A stretch of 64,000 bases of DNA from Hepsetus odoe (lineage: Eukaryota > Chordata > Actinopteri > Characiformes > Hepsetidae): positions 8,448,816 through 8,512,815 of the forward strand of contig CM029369.1 of assembly GCA_017165825.1 (NCBI GenBank). The letters run 5' to 3'. The notes under the pieces were generated by a model, which saw nothing but the letters and a program-made list of their open reading frames with translations, was not told the DNA's origin and did not search any database. Shown here in pieces: positions 1 through 12,600 of this stretch; within the stretch, counting starts at the first letter, position 1, and each line of letters opens with the position of its first letter. A program made the position numbers and the translations under genes.

Positions 1-3000
1 TAAGAGGTTCGGATAAGGAACAAACTGTATAAATCTTACACACCACACATCAACGCACACACAGACTCAGAGAGCTCCCCTGCTGCGCTTGTAAATCATT
101 GTTATGACTAAAGCCAAGGTTTCTTATGTCGTGTTCAAAATAGCACATTTCTTTTCCACTCTTAAACCAACCCTGAGCTTAATGCCATGGAGCTCCCCTG
201 GAAATCATTACCTTCCAGTCATGGCTCCATACTTACATAAAGCAGTCATCAGGTACTTTACCTATGACCAGGCACCCACAACATTATTCCCCACCTTTAT
301 TCTCATAAGCTTGTGTTATGAAATCAAAATGTAATCTAGCTGAGTGTTTCTCAACCTCCCCAATGCTAGATGTTTTTTTTGTCAAAGCCAAGCAAAAGAA
401 CACCTGACCGAACCACATGATCATCCATTAAGCCTAACATTAGATGAATCGGCTTTTGCTTTGTTCAGGGATACTGCAGGAAAGTCAGGTCTTCTGGGGG
501 ACTTTGAGGACTGAAGTAGAAGCAGCTGAAATGCATGTGGTCTTTAATTGGAATTTGTTTAATCTGGTACTGTGGCTAAGTTGACATTCCCTTGGGTATG
601 GCTCTTCCCACACTTCTGATCAATTGGCTGTTTGCATTTCTATGTGCATAAGCGGTGTGATTTGAAACATGGTCTAGGTCAGGACATTGATGGTCAAACT
701 GGTTTCCTTGTGTCTCAAGTGCTGCTATACAAACAACTTCTATTTGCTTTCTATCATTTTCATTTGTGAGTTGTTTTCCTTTTCCTTCTGCTCTCTTGTG
801 GGGCGTAGTGTATTCCATGGAAAGCTCCTGTGATCTGGCTGGATGGGATGAACTTTTCCATACTGGGCAGGGTGGAGGCTCCTGTAAACATGAAGGGGAG
901 TCTATGATGGAATGCATCTGTGATCGGTTCAGTGCTGTGTGCTCTATGATGGTCATGTCATTCAAGCTACATTACTCTGGCATCATAGTTCTAATTCCAG
1001 GAGCTTGTAAAATGTCAGTTTTTGGATGATGCCTTTTTTTCTTATGCTTTTGGGAAGATTTATTAATTAATTTTGGAGACGTGTAATTTAGATGCACCTG
1101 AGCTTTCAGTTCAGGTAACTGATCGCTTGATTGTGCATGTCTGTTTTAATGTAAAACTAGGGAGTAACCCCTTCTTCAAACTCATAAATGTCCCTAAGCA
1201 CTGAATTAATATGAGCCATTGAGTCCACACATGATTAAGCATAGGCGTCTCTACATCTCAATAGAACTGAGTGTGTGGGAGCATCCAAGTGTGTGAGTGT
1301 GCAGAAAAGTATAGGCAGGTAGTTAGAGGCCCTGTGATGTGCAGGAGAGGATAAAAATTCTGCCCATCCCAGAAGGGTTGGTGGAAATAGAAAGAGTGTG
1401 TGAGAGAGAGAGAGAGGGAGGGACATGGACCATCCTTTAGTGAATGTTTTGGTCTGAGTGTGTCAGAATTTGTTCTGTGGTAGTAGGAGGAGGAGGAGTA
1501 TGAGCAAAGCTTACTCTCACTCCTGCTAATGTTCAGCTAGAGGAGCACAGGAGCAGAAGAAAATTTGCAACTCCAGTAATTACAGCCTGTGTCCAGGACA
1601 CTACAGCAGGCAGGTAGGGTCCTCTGATTCTCAAAAATTTCTTCTCATGTTATCATGTTAGCTATTTATAAGAGCGTAACTATGTGTTAGCTATTTATAC
1701 GAGTGATGATTGGTGAAACGAGGATAAGCCAGCACATAAAATGGAAACCAGGGTGGATCACTGGTGCTTATAAGCAGGTGATAAAAAACATGTGCTGAAA
1801 TAGAAGTGTGTCTCCTTCACTTCGTGAGGCTGTCATGAAGAGTCTAGAGGCTAATGGCCACAAAGGTCTTCACATGACACTGTTGAGTCATAAGAGTGTT
1901 TTTAGGTGTAAATAAAACACGAGCACTCCCATCTGACCCAGGGAGACAAGTGTCCCAAAGTTCTTTAATTAGGATGGAGTTAAATGTTGTGGGCTGTCTA
2001 TACAGTTCTGTAAAGCATCAGCAAAGCTGGGGACTTTTTGACAAAACAGCAGCCAGCCTTGGAGGATAGGGAGGAAAAACTCACTTTTTCCAGGTCTGGC
2101 TATTAAAAGGAAGTGCTGGCATTAGGCCTAGGCTGATTGGGACTAAAACTAACAGCTTTCAGGCAGTATGCGCTTGGCGTTTTTTTTTAAAGCACATCTA
2201 GAATGCTCCTGAGTGGTACATTTGTAAAAACGCTATCAACTTTTAGGTGTGGCCTGTGAAGTGAACAGAGCCTTGCAATAACTAGAAGTGGTCAAATTGA
2301 TTGATAAGCCCTGAAAACTCCAAACTAAATATACAAGTGTTCATACGCAGTTAAGGTTAGATGCTCTCACCTATCATGTCCTGAGTGATATGATGGACTG
2401 ATTAAGGCTTTTTTGTCAGGTGTTTTTTTCTTTTTTTTTCATTTCTGCACTGATGGTCCAATTAGGAAGGACCATGTGTGGTAAACAAGCCTTGAGATGA
2501 CAAGTGCTTACACATGACCATGACCAAATATATCACTAGGATACATGTTTTACTGTTCATAATTTTAGTTGGTCTACACAAAGTGCCGCCTGCCTCACAT
2601 TGTTTTGCGGTAGACTATTGTGTAGCTCAGTTCAGCTTTGTTATTGGATATAACCCTCAGATATCCTGCATTTGAGCATCATGGGAAATGTAGCATGACT
2701 ATTCCATGCTGGCTTTTAAGAATTAGTTAGGTTTTGACATGGTCATGGGCAACTGCCTCACTAACACTCACAGTCATGAACAACTGCCTGCATCACTGAA
2801 TGGGTATGCACATACACACCCCCCTCCCTCCTCCCTCCTCCCCCCTCCCCACATCCCCCACCCCACACAAATACACACATACATACACTTTCAATCTCTG
2901 GGGATGAACAGGTGTCTCATTAACCTTGCTTTCAGAGCAGAGTTAGCTAGAGTCAGTGTTCAGAGAAACAAATTAAGAACTAAAAATCTGCTGATGGGGC

Positions 3001-4079
3001 AGCGGTGGCCTAGTGGTTAGGGCGTCTGCCACATGATCGGCGGATCGGGGGTTCAAACCCCTTCCCAATAGGTTGCCTTGAGGTACCCTTGAGCAAGGTG
3101 CCGTCCCCATCCAGCTCCTCCCTGCGATGGGCTGGCGACCTGTCCAGGGTGCGTCCCCCGTCCTCGCCCTGTGTGCGCTGGGTTGGACGCCAGCACTCCC
3201 CCGTGACCCCTTTTGGGACAAGCGGCGGATGGATGGATGGATGGATGGAAATCTGCTGATTCAAATGTTGTCTTGGCATAGTGAAACTACTGAGTGTGGC
3301 CCTTTAAAAGTAATTTCTCAATGGCCCCATTAAAGGAAGCAAAAAGAAAGATGGTTCTACAGAGCAAGCAGTGGTTTGGGAAGGTCAGTGTCCAACATAA
3401 TGTGTTGTGACAAAGCTCAGCCACAAGAAAACAAAACCATCATTGTCAAAGCAGCAGACAAATAGACTTCCCAGCTGCCCAAACCAGTGTGTGTGTGTGT
3501 GTGTGAGTATGAGGGTGTAGGCAGTGATGCCTTGGCTCCAAGAAGGCAGGAAATGCCTTCAACCTTTACTTATGAGGCTATTTTTCCACTAGTGAGATCA
3601 GACCTTTGGATAAAGAGCCTCATGGCTCTCTGGGGAAGCTGTAGTTAAATCTTGCCCAAGGGGTTGTGTGCATCTTCATGCGGATGTCTTTATGGAAGGA
3701 CGCACTGTGCTACAGCTGATCACAACCTCATTCTCCAACACAAATTGTTCTCCACTTCCTTTCGCTTGACATTATTAGAAGAGAAAAACTGTCGATCCAT
3801 AGCAGTTCTTGTGACTCAGCATCAATTTTGTCTACTTTGTCTCTGGTTTTGAATGATGTAATGTCTTGCACCAGCACAAAGTAACTCAGTATTGGCTGGA
3901 TGCAGGTATTTTCCTGTATAAACACATGAAACTCTGTGCATGTTTTTGATTAGGACATAAACATTTAAAGGCTCTGAAGACATAATGCAGTAATTTTACA
4001 GTTGTTCACTTTAAAAAGAGAGTTTGATGTAGCTGAGCTCATGAACTAGAACACTGATGATGCCTTTTCTGTTTTACAG
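1..4079 (+). other. tns1 intron (3' part), non-coding
   Basis: Intronic sequence before the first visible exon. It ends in a normal acceptor with a pyrimidine tract and ACAG at 4079. No earlier tensin exon (C2-domain end) was recognised. It holds a GA-rich run near 1398-1414, a C-rich tract at about 2818-2867, one complete SINE at 2996-3248 and a GT repeat at about 3488-3506. The rest shows nothing I can name. Confidence 0.7.
2996..3248 (+). mobile_element. Full-length tRNA-derived SINE with target-site duplication
   Basis: The left end has a tRNA-like pol III promoter: an A-box-like TGGCCTAGTGGTTAGG and a B-box-like GGGTTCAAACCCC. The body includes GGCGACCTGTCCAGGGTG, resembling the tail of fish L2-type elements, and the element ends in a short GGAT repeat. 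It is bounded by a perfect 12-bp direct repeat, AAATCTGCTGAT (2984-2995 and 3249-3260), as expected for LINE-mediated insertion. The intact duplication suggests a fairly young copy. Confidence 0.88.
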
Positions 4080-4611
4080 ACGTCATTCACACGCAGGGCC
4101 CTTTAGACGGCAGCCTGTACGCCAAGGTCCGTAAGAAAGAATCTCTGGATGGTACGGCCAACGGCCTCCCTGCTGCAGTTGAGCACACCTTGCCCCCTGT
4201 TGACCACGCTCTCTCTGTAAGCAGCGACTCAGGAAACTCAACTGCCTCCATCAAGACCGACCGAACAGATGAAGCCTGCCAGCAGCCAGCTCCAGTAAGT
4301 CAGGCCCCAGCACCCCAGCCTCTTAGCCCTCAGGAGAAGCAGGAGCTTGAGCAGCTGCTTAGTGGCCTGGAGGCACCTATGCACCGGACAGGATACCCTA
4401 GCGGCCAGGGAGGTGGCGGAGGAGGAGGAGGAGGAGGAGGAGGAGGAAGAAGCTGGCCTTTTAAGATCCTGCGATCAACAGCGTTTTGTCAACAGACCAA
4501 TACAGAAACTGATGCAGAAGCCACTGCAAGACCTTTCATGTGCCCCTGCTCTTTATATGCCATGAACTGTCTCTAAATTGAGATATAATTGTGCGTGTGT
4601 GTGTGTGTGTC

Positions 4612-4657
<46 letters not shown>

Positions 4658-6007
4658 NNNNNNNNNNNNNNNNNNNNNNNNNNNNNNNNNNNNNNNNNNN
4701 NNNNNNNNNNNNNNNNNNNNNNNNNNNNNNNNNNNNNNNNNNNNNNNNNNNNNNNNNNNNNNNNNNNNNNNNNNNNNNNNNNNNNNNNNNNNNNNNNNNN
4801 NNNNNNNNNNNNNNNNNAGAAAGAGGAGGAGGAGGAGGAGGAGGAGGAGGAGGAGGTGGAGGAGGAGTTCTTCACCTGGTGCCGGCTCAGATTCATGTGA
4901 ATGGGCATAGCAACATAGACAGAGAGACAGACATCCTGGATGATGAGCTGCCAAACAGCCAGGAAGGCAACAGTGTGGACAGTCTGGGGACACTGTCCTC
5001 TTCATTCGAAGGGCGGGCCACTCCAGCTGACCTCTACTACCAGCCTGAGACTATCATAAATGGTCAGGACTACCTGGAGAAGGGCATAATGGAAAAAACC
5101 CCGGAACCGGTCACATTCTTCCCTACATCCACCTCAAACCAGGATGGAGTTGCTGACTCTGGACACCCATCCAGTAACTATGTTAGCCAGAATGGAAGCA
5201 TCTACCGGTCACAATCATTTGGTGCTACGCCCAGCACAGACTTTGGGCAGAAAACCATGCCCAAAGCCCCTGCCCGTACCACCAGCAGTAGAGATGCTGT
5301 CCAGAGAGGTCTGAATGTGTGGCAACAGTTTGGTGTACCAGAAGAACCAGTAACAGATGGAATTAATTTCAGCCCAGCACTGCAGTCACATAGCCTGCCG
5401 GAGTTTCCCCAGGCTGCTTCACAGCAAGAAATCGAGCAGTCCATTGAGACTCTAAACCTGCTGATGATGGACCTGGATCCAGCTCTGAGTAATAACACCC
5501 AGATGCCCAAGTCTTACAGTGCCCCATCTGGTGATGGGGTGGTGGTCACCACCCAACCATCCTTTACTCAGACACAAGCTCGACCTTCTTTTCAGGCTGA
5601 TGCTGCCATACATGCCCATGTGGGAGCCATTCCAGCTGGATACAACCAGGTCCAGCAAAAGAATGTCCCAGATCAGCAAACTCCATCTCCAACACAATCC
5701 CAAATCACAGAAACCCCAAAGCAGGTGGTCAGCCTTCAGACGTCAGATGTGTACCCTTTCTTGGCTGCAGAACAGGATGGTCCAGTCCACCCCTCTGGCC
5801 CCTCCATTACGGTTGGTGGTTTAAAACTTAAGCCCCTCAACACTTATCCTAACAGCACAATCTCTCACTCTCTGGATCCAGTAGAGTCTGACGCACACAC
5901 TGTTCCATGCCAGAGCTACTCTGCTTCATCCTCCCCTCTTCCCAGAGAAGCTGAACCAGAGGACACCAACTACAACTTGGAGGGGTTTGTGGCTCACCGT
6001 GTAGCAG
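4080..6007 (+). CDS. tns1: tns1 exon 1 of window (large central exon, gapped)
   Basis: Large exon encoding the disordered centre of tensin-1. It enters one base into a codon after the acceptor at 4079 and reads VIHTQGPLDGSLYAKV, then SDSGNSTAS and LSPQEKQELEQLLSG, all typical of tensin-1. A GGA tract near 4408-4448 encodes poly-glycine. The reading then leaves the tensin frame and stops at 4574. After the N gap (4658-4817) another GGA tract returns to poly-glycine and continues LVPAQIHVNG, RETDILDDELPN, LPEFPQAASQQEIEQSIETL and LEGFVAHRVAG. The donor is GTACAT at 6008 (one base into a codon). About 4449-4823 is probably not genuine coding sequence, so the two halves are in different frames in this assembly. 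Confidence 0.9.
4408..4865 (+). repeat. Interrupted GGA repeat with GT/AC repeats and assembly gap
   Basis: Two GGA/AGG tracts (about 4408-4448 and 4822-4860) flank roughly 370 bases of non-tensin sequence. This contains a GT run (about 4591-4609), an AC run (4614-4657) and a 160-N gap (4658-4817). The GT run followed by an AC run forms an inverted repeat that could fold into a hairpin. Both GGA tracts encode glycine in the tensin reading, so the true allele may be one continuous poly-glycine tract. Confidence 0.85.
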
Positions 6008-7295
6008 GTACATGCTAGAGTTATTACTGTTTGTTTGTTATATAACTTAAATACAGTCACATTGCATAATTCACTACATAAATAAAGAATGAATGACTCT
6101 CAGATTTGAATTATTTTCTATATTAACAGGTCAAATGTTAAAATTTGCACTGGATGGCACAGAGTAACCTCTGGCCAAAGCAGCATGTGCATTCTTTCTG
6201 CATAAAAAGTTACATCATTCTTACTGGTTTTAAACTTGCTGCTTTTATGAAAGTAATACATATTATCTGTAAATGCTTTCAGCCTTGTGCAGTAATGTTC
6301 AATTTCTTCTTTGTGATGAATTTCATGAATATCTGGTTTATGCTCCAGTTAGTTTAAATTTTTTCTGAATTAACAGATGTAAGACTATCATTTTTCATGA
6401 TTGACAAATGTAGGACCTGTTAGATGTTAATACTGAGGACATCAAGACTTTTATTGGAAATACGAACATTGGATTCCCTGTAAAATACCATTTAAGGCTG
6501 AGTTTGGGTAATGGTTAAAGTGGTACAGTATGCCAATGTTGTACTTAATAAAAAAAAAACAAAAAAACATAATACTAGTACTTGCTAGATCTTGCAAAAT
6601 ATCACATAGAAGGTCATAGCATAGTGTGTGAGACATTTGGATACCTCTAATTCTTCACAAATTAAAAAACTGATGCTGTAGTTTCAACTGAACCTTCACA
6701 ATTTTTTTGGAGAGCTACCATACCTATTATAGTATTCATCTCACCAACAACAACTGCAGCCTCAGAAGGAGACTCACACTCACTTCACTCTTAAACACTT
6801 AACTCCATGAATGAGTTTCTCAAATATGAAACCAGACTGTGAAGATCAAGGTAAAATCAAAGGCAAATGCTTCTATTCTTTTTGTAGCTTCCCAGCTTTT
6901 TTAGGGAGCATGCATAGATTGGATAACTGGACTTCAGAGACAAACAGAGACGTGTCTTTCTTCTAGGTTTGTGCGTTGGTGCTGACATGAGCTGAGTGAG
7001 ATCACAAAGAGAGCATTGTGTGAAGTGTCGCTGGCTCCAGCTCCCCTATCAGGCCTTGTTCCTGCACTGTGGCTGCATACACACTCACTCTGTCAGAACA
7101 CAGCACTTGTACAATGCATCTGGAAAAGTGCTTAAAAATCTGGTTCTAAAATTATTCGTGCGCCCCCAAAGCTATCCGGCATATAGATCAGCTTAAGGTG
7201 GTACAGAGAGATCTTGCGTTTGGGAAATGCAGCCCAGACAGGTTAAAGCAATAGCCTGAAAAAAGAAATCTCTAGATGCAGTCAACCATGGTTTT

Positions 7296-7534
7296 TGAAA
7301 GTGAAAGTGACTATTTGTCACTGTGAAACAGCACAGCACCCAGTGAAACACAATCTCTGCAGTCTCTGTTTTTAACCCATATCTTGCACATGCAGTGGGG
7401 TCAGCTATATCCAGTGCCTGGGGAGCAGTGATGGGGACACAAGAGTACCTCAGAGCAACCTACTGGTCTGGAATTCAAACCCACAACTTTCAGATCCTGG
7501 GGCCTAGTCCCTAACCACTAGGTCGCCACTGCCT
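7296..7534 (-). mobile_element. tRNA-derived SINE, reverse orientation
   Basis: The tRNA-like head lies at the right end: CCTAGTCCCTAACCACTAGG is the complement of the A-box region. The body has the family landmarks CAGTGCCTGGGGAGCAGTGA and GTACCTCAGAGCAACCTACT, and the tail side begins AAAGTGAAAGTGACTATTTG. The same family recurs many times in the window. No clear target duplication was seen, suggesting an older copy. Confidence 0.8.
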
Positions 7535-7581
7535 CAATCAAAAAACATCAATCACTTGCATCATTCCATATCCATCATTCC

Positions 7582-7624
<43 letters not shown>

Positions 7625-8342
7625 CTTTTAAATGCCATTTAACACACTATTATGTGTAGATTTTGCCCTTCAAGTTATTTTCATTTTTCAGGCTTATTCC
7701 AGATGTAAATCTTAAGTGTTATCACATTTGTTCAATACTTATCTAACTATGTAACTGGGAAAAGTTAAGAAAAAAGTAGAACTCTCAGTTCCAAAGTCTA
7801 TGTGCCTAAAGTACCTACATTATAGCTATACATTTGTACAAACTCTGCTTGCTGAGTGACAAGAATGAATAATTAATTGTGGGTGCAGGTAGAAACATAG
7901 TTACTCTCTGGTGGTGTCAACTGCAACGAAAAGAAACCAGACTTTATCTTCATTAAATATGTGGTGTAAATATTGACTCTGGCCATTAGCCAAGTTGAAA
8001 CCTTTGGTGAGGGGCATCGTGGAGGTTAATGAGGTCACTTTCAGATTAGCAGAGCAGTTCTTCCCCCTGTTGTAAGCTCTGTTGGTCTGAAGAAGTTCTC
8101 TTCACGTGCTCTGTCTCAGTCAACACCAGACCAGAGTTTTCTCAGCTACACTAAGCCTCCACTCTTAGAGAAGGAGCACTATAGATAAGACATACATGGT
8201 GATATCCAGAGGTCTGCCTCATTTGTCTTTGGTTAGCATGCCTTGGCCTGTGTCAAGATAAGTGCTTTTAAAAAGAAAGTGGCTGTAGAAGAGATCATTC
8301 TTTTGGGCTTCCTTTTAGCACCTTTCTTGAGTTCAGTCTTCA

Positions 8343-8433
8343 GTACCTCAGGGCAACCTGCTGGTCTGGAATTTTAACCCACAACCTTCTGATCCTGGGG
8401 CCTAGTCCCTGACCACTAGGTCACCACTGCTCC
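8343..8433 (-). mobile_element. SINE fragment (tRNA-derived head only)
   Basis: Contains GTACCTCAGGGCAACCTGCT and GGGGCCTAGTCCCTGACCAC, matching the promoter-proximal part of the same SINE family on the minus strand. The tail half is missing, so this is a truncated or partly deleted copy. Confidence 0.75.
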
Positions 8434-8929
8434 AATTGGTTTTGTAGTGGAAATGAGGGGCTAATGTAAAAGGGAATCGGCACTTATGCTCAGTTAGTAT
8501 TTCAGGGTTTATCAGATTGTTCTCTATTGGGGATTATGGGAGCACTGCTTACATTCATCATTCGAGGCAGCCTCACACAGATAGAACTTTTAAAGCAAAG
8601 CAGCGCAAGCACATACCAGCGATCATTTTTCATGTATGCCACTATTACTGTAGTACTTTACATCGACCAAAAGAGAGGTTTGAGCTTCACACTCTTCAGA
8701 TGTAAAGCACCAAAGACAAAAATAAGACATGAAATTATTGTTTCTGTTTTTGCTTTTGGGGACATTCTTAGATCACATGAGTCCTTGCTTATTTAGGATG
8801 GCGATTATTCTTGGTTTGGAACTGGTTGAGGTAACTTTGCAGGTCTTTGTCAAACAATATAACATTACAACATACTAAACATCATTTCTAAAAATTGATT
8901 TATATTTTTTCTCTTTGTTCTGGAATTAA

Positions 8930-9620
8930 TTCATCCTCTGCGGATTGCTCAACTTATCATCATCTCCTCTCCATCCTCCTCTCCACCTTCCTTTGTCTCC
9001 TCCTGCTGCCCTCCATCATCCCTGCCCTCCATCATCCCTGCCCTCCATCATCCTTTCCCTCCTGGTGTAGAGTACACTGCCCGCATTCGCCAACTCACTG
9101 ACCCAACTGACCGAACTCCTGAGCCTGACCACCGCCGCCGCTCTCTCTCCTTCTCTGGTTGGTCTCTCTCTAACTCTGTCTTTCTGTTTCTTTCGTTTCT
9201 CTTCTTTACATGTCTCTCTCTCCCTTTCTTTCTCTCTCTGTTTTATCTCTATTTTTTTATCGGTTTGGTTCCCCTTTCTCTCTTTTTCCATCTCTCCCTT
9301 ACTCTCTACATCACTCTATATCTGACTTCCTTACCATCTCTTCATCTATCATGTATTTGTATTCCTTCTATTCTCTCTCTCTTCCTCCTTTGTTTCTCCT
9401 TCCTCTCTTTCTTTGAATGTCGTTCTTTCAGTGTTGTTCCACCACTCCCTCCTTTTCCTATTTTCACCTTCTTTTGTTTCTAAATTTGTCCCTCCACCTC
9501 TCAGTACCTCTCTTCTCCATCTCTTTTTTTTTTTTCCATTTTTACTTTCTGTGTGCATTTATGCATAACATTTCCTTAGTGTGTTTTCAGGGTGTTTCTC
9601 TCACTCTCTCTCTCTCTTTG
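8930..9620 (+). repeat. Pyrimidine-rich tract flanking the candidate exon
   Basis: About 700 bases strongly biased to C and T on the + strand, with many CTCTCT and TCTTTCT words and a roughly threefold 16-bp repeat (CCCTGCCCTCCATCATC-like) at about 9007-9053. It is interrupted only by the mixed-composition segment 9071-9157. This is low-complexity DNA and, if transcribed, a dense array of possible polypyrimidine-tract-binding-protein sites. Confidence 0.75.
9071..9157 (+). CDS. tns1: Candidate tns1 cassette exon, 87 nt
   Basis: An 87-nt open segment sits between an acceptor after a long pyrimidine tract (GGTGTAG at 9070) and a weak donor (GTTGGT at 9158). It enters and leaves one base into a codon, exactly the phase of the flanking constitutive exons, so inclusion would add 29 residues without a frameshift. 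It would encode EYTARIRQLTDPTDRTPEPD followed by HRRRSLSFS. The basic run before serines is a plausible kinase site. I do not know this exon from the literature. The weak donor and pyrimidine-biased surroundings leave real doubt. Confidence 0.5.
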
Positions 9621-12600
9621 AATTCAATACATTTCATCTTCCACTGTAAGGCATTAACTGGCACTGAATATTCCTGCCTTATATTAGTCTGAGTGTGAAA
9701 CGTTTGCACTCGTTTGGACTCTCGCTTGGCTGATGACCCCAGCAAACAAATTGCATTGTATCGTATTTTGCATCGTATTTTGCATAATTGCATCGTATTA
9801 TTGGCTGAGTGATGGTTTCACAAGGGGGAGACTTTCACAGACAAAGGCAGCTCTGTCTGCATCTCCTGAGTGCATGTCACAAGATACAGTTTGCCAAACT
9901 GAGGGGAACAATATGGAGGCACAGGGACACAGCCTTCTTTCAAGGCTGCTCCTTCACGTCTGCTGTAGCATTTAGGAGTGGGACAAAGTGTAATAAATCC
10001 TCCTCAATCCCTGAAGCCCTGCACAGTCCTTATCTGCCATTAGGGAGTAAATGTCTAGGACGTGGACTGTACTTTGTCCTCACTGTATAGTAGCCAGATG
10101 CCAGCTTCCGCTCTGCTCTTCCGACTCACATGAACTTCAGCAGGGGCTCCACAATAGTCTAGAACTAGGCTAGAGACCTCTCAGACCTTGCCACAGATAA
10201 AACATATCTGCAGTAGGAAAATGCAAGCTCTTTCATGCTTCAAGAAGTGAATGGAAGGAAATATATATAAAAAAAAACACAATGTCTTTTCCTCTCCTGT
10301 GACTCCTGTGTAGATTGGTTGAGGATGAGAGGAAAAAAGGCCTTGGGATTTCTCCACCATTCCAGCTGGAATCCATTAGGCCTGCATGGTTGCCGAGGAA
10401 ACGGTTACAGTGTTTGACATGCACAGCTGTGGAGGAGTGCTGTGTCACTCCGTCTGTTTTGCATGTTTCTGGCCCTGGCTAGAAGAGGGATGACTCTTCC
10501 AGGACACACTGATGGGCCAGGCCCCAGTTCCGTCCCAACATCAGCCTTTCCTCCCAGATCAGTAAATCCAGGGCCTTTGTGTTTGAAAATTTCCCTTGGA
10601 TACAGGCTCTGGAGTGGGAATACACTCCAGATGGATGAGGCTGTATGTACAACTTTGTTTAGACGGCAAGGAGTTCCTCCCTTTGTAACACCATGAGGCA
10701 GACTTGGTTCTAATCCATCCTTATTATAACCAGCAATAATTTAAGTACCAGCAGGCTTAATGTCACAGTTTGGACTATCAAATTTGAAAAGTTTTCAGTC
10801 TTAGCTCAACTATTGACAAGCCACTAACACATGCTGGCTGTCTTTTTGAAGGCTACCTACATAAGGACTTCATAACACTTGCCTCATTAGCTAAAGTACA
10901 GAATAGTACTTTTATGGAAGTAAATGTGCATATTCCTAAATAGTGTTGTCATTTCTGAATGTCAGCAGTCCTAAGATGCAGATAAGCGTTTTTATGAAGT
11001 ATGACATGAGAAGAAAGGACATAAGAGGCCTTAAATGAAAGTTTAGAAAACTGTTGAAGCATCATCCTCGGTCATGGAACTAAGGTATGTATCAGTACTC
11101 GATTTTAATGTCCATAGTTTGACCATTTTTATATGTTTTCTCATATAATTTTAGTTTGAGGACATTTTGTAGAACTAATAAAAGGCATTAATGAGACTTT
11201 TATTTGTAAAGTTCCATTACTTGGAATGATGCTGCTTTAAAAAACTGATAGTCCCAGTACTCTGATTAACTGATCCAGTACTGTTTCACTGATCCAGTAC
11301 TGCATTGTTATGCTATCAACATGGAGAACTGAGTGATCTGATATACATACATTAATGCTAGTGAACAGTGACTAGTATATCACTTGAACGTCCTACAAGT
11401 TTCAAGTGTATGTGTTTTTTAAAGATCTATTCTAAACATTATTAAGCCCAAGGTTTGAATTACTCCTTATAGAGCAACGCAGGGTATACATTTTTATTTC
11501 TGGCTTCTAAAAGTAAAACATGTGCTGTTAGCCAGAATGGAATTATGTAGTGTGGAAAAGTAGTTTTGCCCCAGATGGCCTTTCATTAAACATATACTTT
11601 GTTTCAGTTTTTAGGCCTACAAAATATAATGCACTTCATTTGGAGCATTGAACAATTTGAGATTTAGACCTTGTGTATGTAAAAGGGTGTCGTGTGGTGC
11701 TAGGTTTTTTGATTTTCCATTAATTTTATGACAAATTGTTAAATAGTTCAGTGGTAAAGTGCTGTATACTAATTATATATGTTAACATATATCACATGAA
11801 TGTACTTCTAATATAGGTAATGGAGCTCGAGAACAAAATTATCCCAGATAACTTCACTAATGAACTGTCAGTTTAGTTTAAGGCCCCTTATGCCAATGCA
11901 ATATCATTTCCTTCATTAATCTCATGTCATATTGTCGCCACTACCATACATTCTTTACTGGTTTTGCTTTTCCAATATGTTATTCAGTGCTTATGGATTA
12001 TTGGTCTTATGAAGACCTATTGGTGTTATTAGATATGTGGAGAAAGAGTGTGAGCAATCTTGGGTTTTCTTGCTGTGGTTTGGAGTTCTGGACATACTAT
12101 GAGGCTCACTTGCTCCATGATTGGGGGAGTGAGCTGGTAAATATTTTGCTTAGGCTGTTGCCTGGTTTCCGAACCACTCTGTTGTCTCACTCCAGGGTGT
12201 GTTTCTGTACGCCCCCGTCTGGGGTGGACTGCAAGGGGATGGGAATTGGGCTGTGTATGACTAGGATGCTTTGGAGACTGACTGCTGGGGTGGACTGATG
12301 ACCTGTCCCATGTGAATGTTAAAGAGATCTGCTTTAGGATTAGCTAATCTCTCTTTATGTAATGGAATTCTTTGGAGTATGAAATACTGAACTTAGAAGT
12401 GCCGTCATGCATAATAATGAAAACAAAATTAATCTGTGTTTAACGATTATTAAGACTTAATAAAAAAAAAATAGCCATATCATTTATTAATTGGAAAAGT
12501 AATTATTGTATTCGGTTCTTTCCTTGTGCCCTTGATATTTCAGTATGAAAGAATTTGGAGGTTAATACACATATATATTTACAAGACTGCTACTAGAAGA

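Noticed and set aside
4573..5005. Open frames across the N gap, including poly-His/Thr and poly-Cys/Val translations
   Set aside because: They arise from dinucleotide repeats and unknown bases; only the part after 4822 in the tensin frame is real.
11924..12298. 124-codon + strand frame in a tns1 intron
   Set aside because: No tensin similarity or recognisable domain, and no convincing splice sites in phase; probably chance.
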